In this document: positions 59,813-64,000 of the stretch, one piece after another
Position numbering within the stretch: position 1 is the stretch's first letter
Layout of the letters: the number at the start of each line of letters is the position of its first letter
NCBI GenBank assembly: GCA_947585865.1
Contig: CANPXH010000003.1
Location: 62,001-126,000, forward strand
DNA from: an uncultured Clostridia bacterium
GTDB taxonomy: Bacteria > Bacillota > Clostridia > Lachnospirales > CAG-274
Direction of reading: 5' to 3'
Length of the DNA: 64,000 nucleotides
Notes under the pieces: generated by a model
What the model was told of the DNA's origin: nothing
The model's input: only the letters and a program-made list of their open reading frames with translations
The model's database searches: none
Position numbers and translations under genes: made by a program

Positions 59813-60151
59813 ATGGGTAAAAATACATTTATGCTTAAGTTTAATGAACCGTTTAAGTACGGGGATACCGAATATAAAGAGCTTGTTTTCGAACTGGACA
59901 ATCTGAAAGGCAGGGACATTATAGCGGCATCAAATGAAACATTATTTACAAAGGGCGCCGTAGTTGCCGCAGAACTTGATGAAAATATCAAAAGCAGATT
60001 GGCGGCAAAGGCAGCAAAGGTATCTATTGATGTAATAGAGGCTCTCCCTGCTCCCGAGTATATGCGTGTGACAGACAAGGTGCGAAGTTTTTTGCTCGGT
60101 ATCAACTTGCAGGGGACGGTATTGACCGCTACATCAGACGTCAAGCCCTGA
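59813..60151 (+). CDS. Tail assembly chaperone, P2 gpE-like (zero-frame product)
   Basis: A 112-residue helical protein (FNEPFKYGDTEYKELVFEL, SIDVIEALPAPEYMRV). It is the short member of the tail chaperone pair that helps tape-measure and tube assembly. It contains the slippery heptamer T_TTT_TTG at 60088-60094, from which a longer frameshifted form is made. AAAGGAGTGTCAAT precedes the ATG. Confidence 0.85.
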   Translation: MGKNTFMLKFNEPFKYGDTEYKELVFELDNLKGRDIIAASNETLFTKGAVVAAELDENIKSRLAAKAAKVSIDVIEALPAPEYMRVTDKVRSFLLGINLQGTVLTATSDVKP

Positions 60152-60252
60152 TATTGTCAATAAAGACGCATACACCCATACCCTATTGGCTGTCTATCAC
60201 AATTATGGACCTTTTAAAATGGATCGAGCTTATAAACGATATGAAAGTATAA
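59813..60252 (+). CDS. Frameshifted tail chaperone (E+E' product, minus-1 at 60094)
   Basis: After slippage on T_TTT_TTG the minus-1 frame, open from 60031 to TAA at 60250-60252, adds about 52 residues ending with helices around YWLSITIMDLLKWIELI. The same slippery sequence and gene position are known from P2 E/E'. This explains the 130-bp gap before the tape measure gene. About 147 residues in total. Confidence 0.78.
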
Positions 60253-60281
60253 TAACTGTATAATATAAGGAGGATACTGCA

Positions 60282-63200
60282 ATGGCGAGCAGAAAAGAAT
60301 ATGATTTAATTTTTAAAATAGCTGCGGAAACAGCAGGCAGCTTTAATAAGTCATTTTCAGCAGCCGGACAAGCGGTATCCTCTTTGCGTGCTACAACGCA
60401 GAATGTAAATTCTGTACTTAAAAATATAGATGGCTATAATAAAACACAGTCAGCCCTTGAGGCTAACAGGGCAAAAATGGCAGAGCTTACAGCTGAGCAT
60501 ACAAGATTGCAAAACGAAATAAACAATACGGCAAATCCGTCTGCAAGGCTTAATAAGCAGCTTGCCAAAAACGAAGAGCAAATGGCGAAAACAGCCGCCA
60601 AAATCGAACAGGAGGAAACAAAACTTAGCTCATTAAATGCCGAACTCAAAAATGCCGGAGTAAACACAGACAATTTAAGCAGCGAAACCGAAAGACTAAG
60701 ACAGGAATATGATAATCTAAAAAATGCTCAAGACAGAATAAATGGCATAAATGTGGCTTTAAGTAAAAATGCAAGTGCAATACAAAGCACTAAAGCAGAG
60801 TTTGGCAAAACTGCTATGGCAGCGGGATTATTCGGCGCTGCCATGTATAAGGGAGCTATAAAACCTGCCATAGACTTCGAGGCGCAGATGTCAACAGTAA
60901 AGGCTATAAGCAATGCCAGTGATGCCGACATGGCAAAACTCACAGAAACAGCCTCAGAGCTCGGCAGGACAACTAAATTTTCCGCTGTCGAGGCGGGCAA
61001 GGGAATGGAGTACGCTGCTATGGCAGGCTGGAAGACAAATCAGATAATAGCAGGTATGCCGGGTATTATGAGCCTTGCTGCGGCATCGGGTGAGGACCTT
61101 GCGACAGTATCAGACATTGTAACAGATGCTCTATCAGCAATGAAAATGAAGGCTGAGGACGCAGGGCATTTTTCTGACGTGCTGGCAGCAGCAAGCTCCA
61201 ATGCCAATACAAATGTAGGTATGTTGGGCGAATCCTTTAAATATTGTGCGTCTCTTGCAGGAGCATATGGCTTTAATATTGAGGATACAGCGCTTATGCT
61301 CTCTCTTATGGCTAACAGCGGTATTAAAGCAAGTAACAGCGGTACAGCTTTTAGAAAAATTTTAGCGGCTATGTCATCCGATTTTGCAGTAGCACAAAAA
61401 GACGGCAGTGATTTTGTTGTTACAACTGCAAATGCTGACGGCAGTATGCGCTCACTGGGAGATATTATAAAGGATACCCGCAAGGCTTTTAACGGCATGA
61501 GCGATGCGGAGAAAAAGGCGGCGCAAAATAATTTAAAAGAGGCAGCCGATGACCTGGCGATAAGTCTCACAGACGAAAACGGCAAACTCAAATCACAGGC
61601 CGAACTCTACGAAGAGGTCGCTGTTGCTGCCGAAGGGCTTACAGCTGCGGGAAAGGTACAGGAAGCAGAGGCTATTGCCGGCAAAACAGCTATGGCAGGT
61701 CTATTGACTATTATTAATACAAGCGATGAGGACTACAACAAACTTGCAGAGGCAATATATAACTGTGACGGTGCGGCAAAACGTATGGAACAGACAAGGC
61801 TTGACAATCTTCTGGGCGATCTGACACTTGCCAAATCCGCCGCCGAAGGCTTGCAGAAAGCACTAGGTAATGCATTGATTCCTGCACTCCGCGAAATAGT
61901 ACAGGGCATTACCCCTGTTATATCCAATATGGCAGCCTGGGCAGAAAAAAATCCGGAGACAGTTACAGGTGTGACAAAGGTTATAGCAAAGCTGCTTGCT
62001 CTTAAATTAGGTTTGCTTGCGGGCAAATTGGGATTTTTAGAAATACAAAAGGGTGTATTGCTCGGGCAGAAAGCCTTTGCTACATATAAAGGAGCTTTAG
62101 CTGCCGTATCTGTTGCAACAGGCGAAACAGTAACGACTACATCCCTATTGACAAGTGCAGTAGGTTTACTAACTAATCCTGTTGGGTTGGCCGTTGCAGG
62201 CATCGGTGTCTTGGGCGGGGCTATATATCTGTTTAAAAAGCATCAAGAGGCAGCAAGGCAAGAAACATTAAATTTTGCCGATGATTTAAAAAATGCTGCC
62301 GAAAATTTTGAAAAAGTCAGTAAAAACGCAGATGATACGCAGAGCCTTATTGATGAATACAGGACATTACAGGGAGTTATAAAAAATACAGCTGACGGCA
62401 CAAAGGAAAATGCAGATGCAAAGGCAAGACTTAAGGACATTGAAGATGCGCTTATAGAAAATAGCGATGGTCTCATTACAAAGTATGATAAAGAAAATGG
62501 GGCAATCGACGAAAATCTAAATTATCTTGAAAAAAAGCTAAGCAAAGAAAAAGAAATTGCACGAATCCAACTGCAACAGGAAGGATACGAAACTAAGCGT
62601 AAGCTGCCAAATACCCTTAAAGAAATCAAAAATTTAAAACAACAGTCTGTAGAATTGAATCAAGATTACAACAATACTGTAAAAGTCAGGAATGAGTTAG
62701 GAAGTCTTATAGATGATTTTGAAGTTGGTGGTTATGATCAGAAATATACAAAAGGACAAATCTCTCCCGAAACATATTACACTGCGTTAAATAACTATCT
62801 TGATAAGGCAAATGCCGTATCAAATCGCTATGGACTTGACACAAATTTTACGGACATATCCTCTGTAATGAGTACTTTCGGGGAATATGAGGATAAGGCA
62901 AGCGAACTTGTCAAAAATATTGAAACTACAGAGCAGGAACTCAATACTGCGACCACAAGTGTACAGACATATTATGACACTCAGAAACAGCTCATTGAAC
63001 TTGACTTAGGTATGACCTTTGAAAGTGCTGTCAAAAGCTACAAGGATATGAATACCGAGCTTGAAAAACTTACAGAAAATGGTCAAGGCAGCAGTCAAAG
63101 AGCACAAGAACTGAAAAACAATATTGCCGAGCTTGCACCTAAATTAGTTACAGCAACTCAAGGGATGCAAAATCTTGGTCAATCTGTTAAGGATGTCCCC

Positions 63201-63791
63201 GAAGTTATAACAGTTGATACAAGTCAAGCCATTGCTAACTGCGGTAACCTGTCCTCTCAGGTAAGTGTTTTAGATTCGCAGTTAAGGAGTCTCCCTAAGA
63301 GCCATAATGTTGTATTTGGGGCTACTGTAAGTGCTTCCTTTGCAAGAGCGGTTGCAATAGTACAAGAGGGTTTGAGAATGGGTGAGCAGGTGACTGCAAA
63401 TGCCTCAAATTCTGTTTTTGCGACTACGGTAGGAGTAGGCAAAAAAGCCATAGGCGGTATTGTAAACCGTCCTATACTCACAACCTTTGCGGAGCGTAGC
63501 CCCGAGGCAGCCATACCTATTGACAATTCTGCAAGATCAAAACAGTTGTGGAAAACTACAGGGCGCATGCTCGGAATGAATGAAGAGCCTGTATATAGTA
63601 CATTGCCCGAATTAAGCACTACTACAATAAACAACTCTAACAGATCAGTAACTATAAATCCTGTATATCACATATACGGCAATCGGGATTTGTCAAATCA
63701 ACTTGCAGAGCATGACAAGGCTTTGGTCAATACAGTACTTAACGCTATAAAGGAGCAAGAGGAAAGACGCAGGAGGTTAAGCTATGCGTAA
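60282..63791 (+). CDS. Tail tape measure protein (TP901 type)
   Basis: An 1169-residue tail-length ruler. The N-terminal 160 residues are coiled-coil. The TP901 core is at about 200-290 (STVKAISNASDADMAKL, LGRTTKFSAVEAGKGMEYAAMAGW, ASGEDLATVSDIVTDALSAM). Two hydrophobic segments follow (about 565-590 and 625-650), then another coiled-coil region and a Pro-rich end. AAGGAGGATACTGCA precedes the ATG. Its length predicts a tail of roughly 170 nm by the usual 1.5 angstrom per residue rule; this is only an estimate. Confidence 0.93.
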   Translation: MASRKEYDLIFKIAAETAGSFNKSFSAAGQAVSSLRATTQNVNSVLKNIDGYNKTQSALEANRAKMAELTAEHTRLQNEINNTANPSARLNKQLAKNEEQMAKTAAKIEQEETKLSSLNAELKNAGVNTDNLSSETERLRQEYDNLKNAQDRINGINVALSKNASAIQSTKAEFGKTAMAAGLFGAAMYKGAIKPAIDFEAQMSTVKAISNASDADMAKLTETASELGRTTKFSAVEAGKGMEYAAMAGWKTNQIIAGMPGIMSLAAASGEDLATVSDIVTDALSAMKMKAEDAGHFSDVLAAASSNANTNVGMLGESFKYCASLAGAYGFNIEDTALMLSLMANSGIKASNSGTAFRKILAAMSSDFAVAQKDGSDFVVTTANADGSMRSLGDIIKDTRKAFNGMSDAEKKAAQNNLKEAADDLAISLTDENGKLKSQAELYEEVAVAAEGLTAAGKVQEAEAIAGKTAMAGLLTIINTSDEDYNKLAEAIYNCDGAAKRMEQTRLDNLLGDLTLAKSAAEGLQKALGNALIPALREIVQGITPVISNMAAWAEKNPETVTGVTKVIAKLLALKLGLLAGKLGFLEIQKGVLLGQKAFATYKGALAAVSVATGETVTTTSLLTSAVGLLTNPVGLAVAGIGVLGGAIYLFKKHQEAARQETLNFADDLKNAAENFEKVSKNADDTQSLIDEYRTLQGVIKNTADGTKENADAKARLKDIEDALIENSDGLITKYDKENGAIDENLNYLEKKLSKEKEIARIQLQQEGYETKRKLPNTLKEIKNLKQQSVELNQDYNNTVKVRNELGSLIDDFEVGGYDQKYTKGQISPETYYTALNNYLDKANAVSNRYGLDTNFTDISSVMSTFGEYEDKASELVKNIETTEQELNTATTSVQTYYDTQKQLIELDLGMTFESAVKSYKDMNTELEKLTENGQGSSQRAQELKNNIAELAPKLVTATQGMQNLGQSVKDVPEVITVDTSQAIANCGNLSSQVSVLDSQLRSLPKSHNVVFGATVSASFARAVAIVQEGLRMGEQVTANASNSVFATTVGVGKKAIGGIVNRPILTTFAERSPEAAIPIDNSARSKQLWKTTGRMLGMNEEPVYSTLPELSTTTINNSNRSVTINPVYHIYGNRDLSNQLAEHDKALVNTVLNAIKEQEERRRRLSYA

Positions 63792-63984
63792 ATATACAAC
63801 CATAAGCGGCGATACATGGGATGCAATTACATATAAAATCTTTGGCAATTGCAAATATATAGACAAGGTTATGCAAGCCAATATAAAGCATATAAATATT
63901 TTTGTATTTCCTGCGGGAATAGAAATCAATATCCCCGCAATTCCTGCGGAGGCATCTGATTCTCTGCCTCCGTGGAAGAGGTGA
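63784..63984 (+). CDS. Tail protein X (LysM-like)
   Basis: A 66-residue LysM-type protein (TTISGDTWDAITYKIFGN, VFPAGIEINIPAI) of the P2 gpX family, which may bind peptidoglycan during injection. It overlaps the tape-measure gene by eight bases, and the next gene starts five bases later, matching the P2 order X then D. Confidence 0.88.
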   Translation: MRKYTTISGDTWDAITYKIFGNCKYIDKVMQANIKHINIFVFPAGIEINIPAIPAEASDSLPPWKR

Positions 63985-63988
63985 CGAC

Positions 63989-64000
63989 ATGGATTACAAA
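63989..64000 (+). CDS. Start of next tail gene (first four codons)
   Basis: ATG at 63989 after AAGAGGTGACGAC opens a gene cut by the window edge. By P2-like order it should be the D/late control (hub) protein; the four visible codons cannot confirm this. Confidence 0.5.

Larger units (their letters stand above)
33762..64000. mobile_element. Prophage: lambda-type head, contractile tail (right end outside window)
   Basis: The element runs from a tyrosine integrase gene through immunity, early, packaging, head and tail genes to the window edge. Leftward lysogeny genes (33762-36557) face rightward early and late genes from a shared control region at 36577-36731. Head gene order is colinear with lambda from Nu1 to U; the tail genes are of P2/Mu type. 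The structural genes appear intact, but one early gene (C5 methyltransferase) has a nonsense codon. Tail fibre, lysis and attR are not seen. Confidence 0.95.

Overview
The window looks like a chromosomal stretch of a low-to-moderate GC anaerobic member of the Clostridia (Bacillota) carrying an integrated tailed prophage. The evidence is TTGACA/TATAAT promoters, strong GGAGG ribosome-binding sites, a c-di-GMP-I riboswitch, the Firmicutes-type DUF1385-prmC-prfA cluster, feoA-feoA-feoB, and genes for pectin and alpha-glucan breakdown. The species cannot be named from the sequence alone.

Host part (1-33760). The left end holds carbohydrate and envelope genes: a secreted PL1 pectate lyase cut by the window edge, galE, a secreted polysaccharide-deacetylase-like protein, an L,D-transpeptidase and nadB. 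Next comes a secreted transglutaminase-like protein whose leader contains a textbook c-di-GMP-I riboswitch and a terminator. Then follow a Gfo/Idh/MocA oxidoreductase, a membrane-anchored transglutaminase-like protein, a GH13 amylase-family enzyme, a nitrilase-superfamily amidase and a nitroreductase. A three-gene restriction-modification island (14815-19903) encodes an m6A methyltransferase, an m5C methyltransferase and a nuclease-methyltransferase fusion. After it come glgP, prfA, prmC, a DUF1385 membrane protein and a stalk-domain protein. A ferrous-iron operon (feoA, feoA, feoB, Cys-rich membrane peptide) has repeated operator-like sites. A repeat-rich gap of about 700 bp and an OmpR/HisKA two-component system complete the host part. 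Two intergenic regions (6579-6885 and 30187-30704) are packed with perfect hairpins or duplicated palindromic units.

Prophage part (33762 to beyond 64000). The leftward lysogeny block is a tyrosine integrase, a small membrane protein, an ImmA/IrrE protease and an XRE repressor. It faces a rightward early block across a control region with two divergent promoters and five copies of a TACAGAA-TTCTGTA operator. A possible 70-nt RNA lies between immA and the membrane protein gene. The early block is a mosaic of small genes: a cro-like regulator, an excisionase-like gene, zinc-finger proteins with a 145-bp duplication, two Lar-like proteins, a second tyrosine recombinase, a C5 methyltransferase broken by an in-frame TGA, and an HUH-type replication protein. 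A sigma-like late regulator precedes the structural genes.

The structural genes follow the lambda head order exactly: candidate cos site, Nu1, A, W, B, C with a nested Nu3-like scaffold, D, E, head-tail connector, Z, U. They then switch to a contractile P2/Mu-type tail: sheath, tube, E with a T_TTT_TTG minus-1 frameshift into E', tape measure, X, and the first codons of a D-like gene. The phage is therefore predicted to have a lambda-type head on a contractile tail. The right end, lysis genes and attR lie outside the window.
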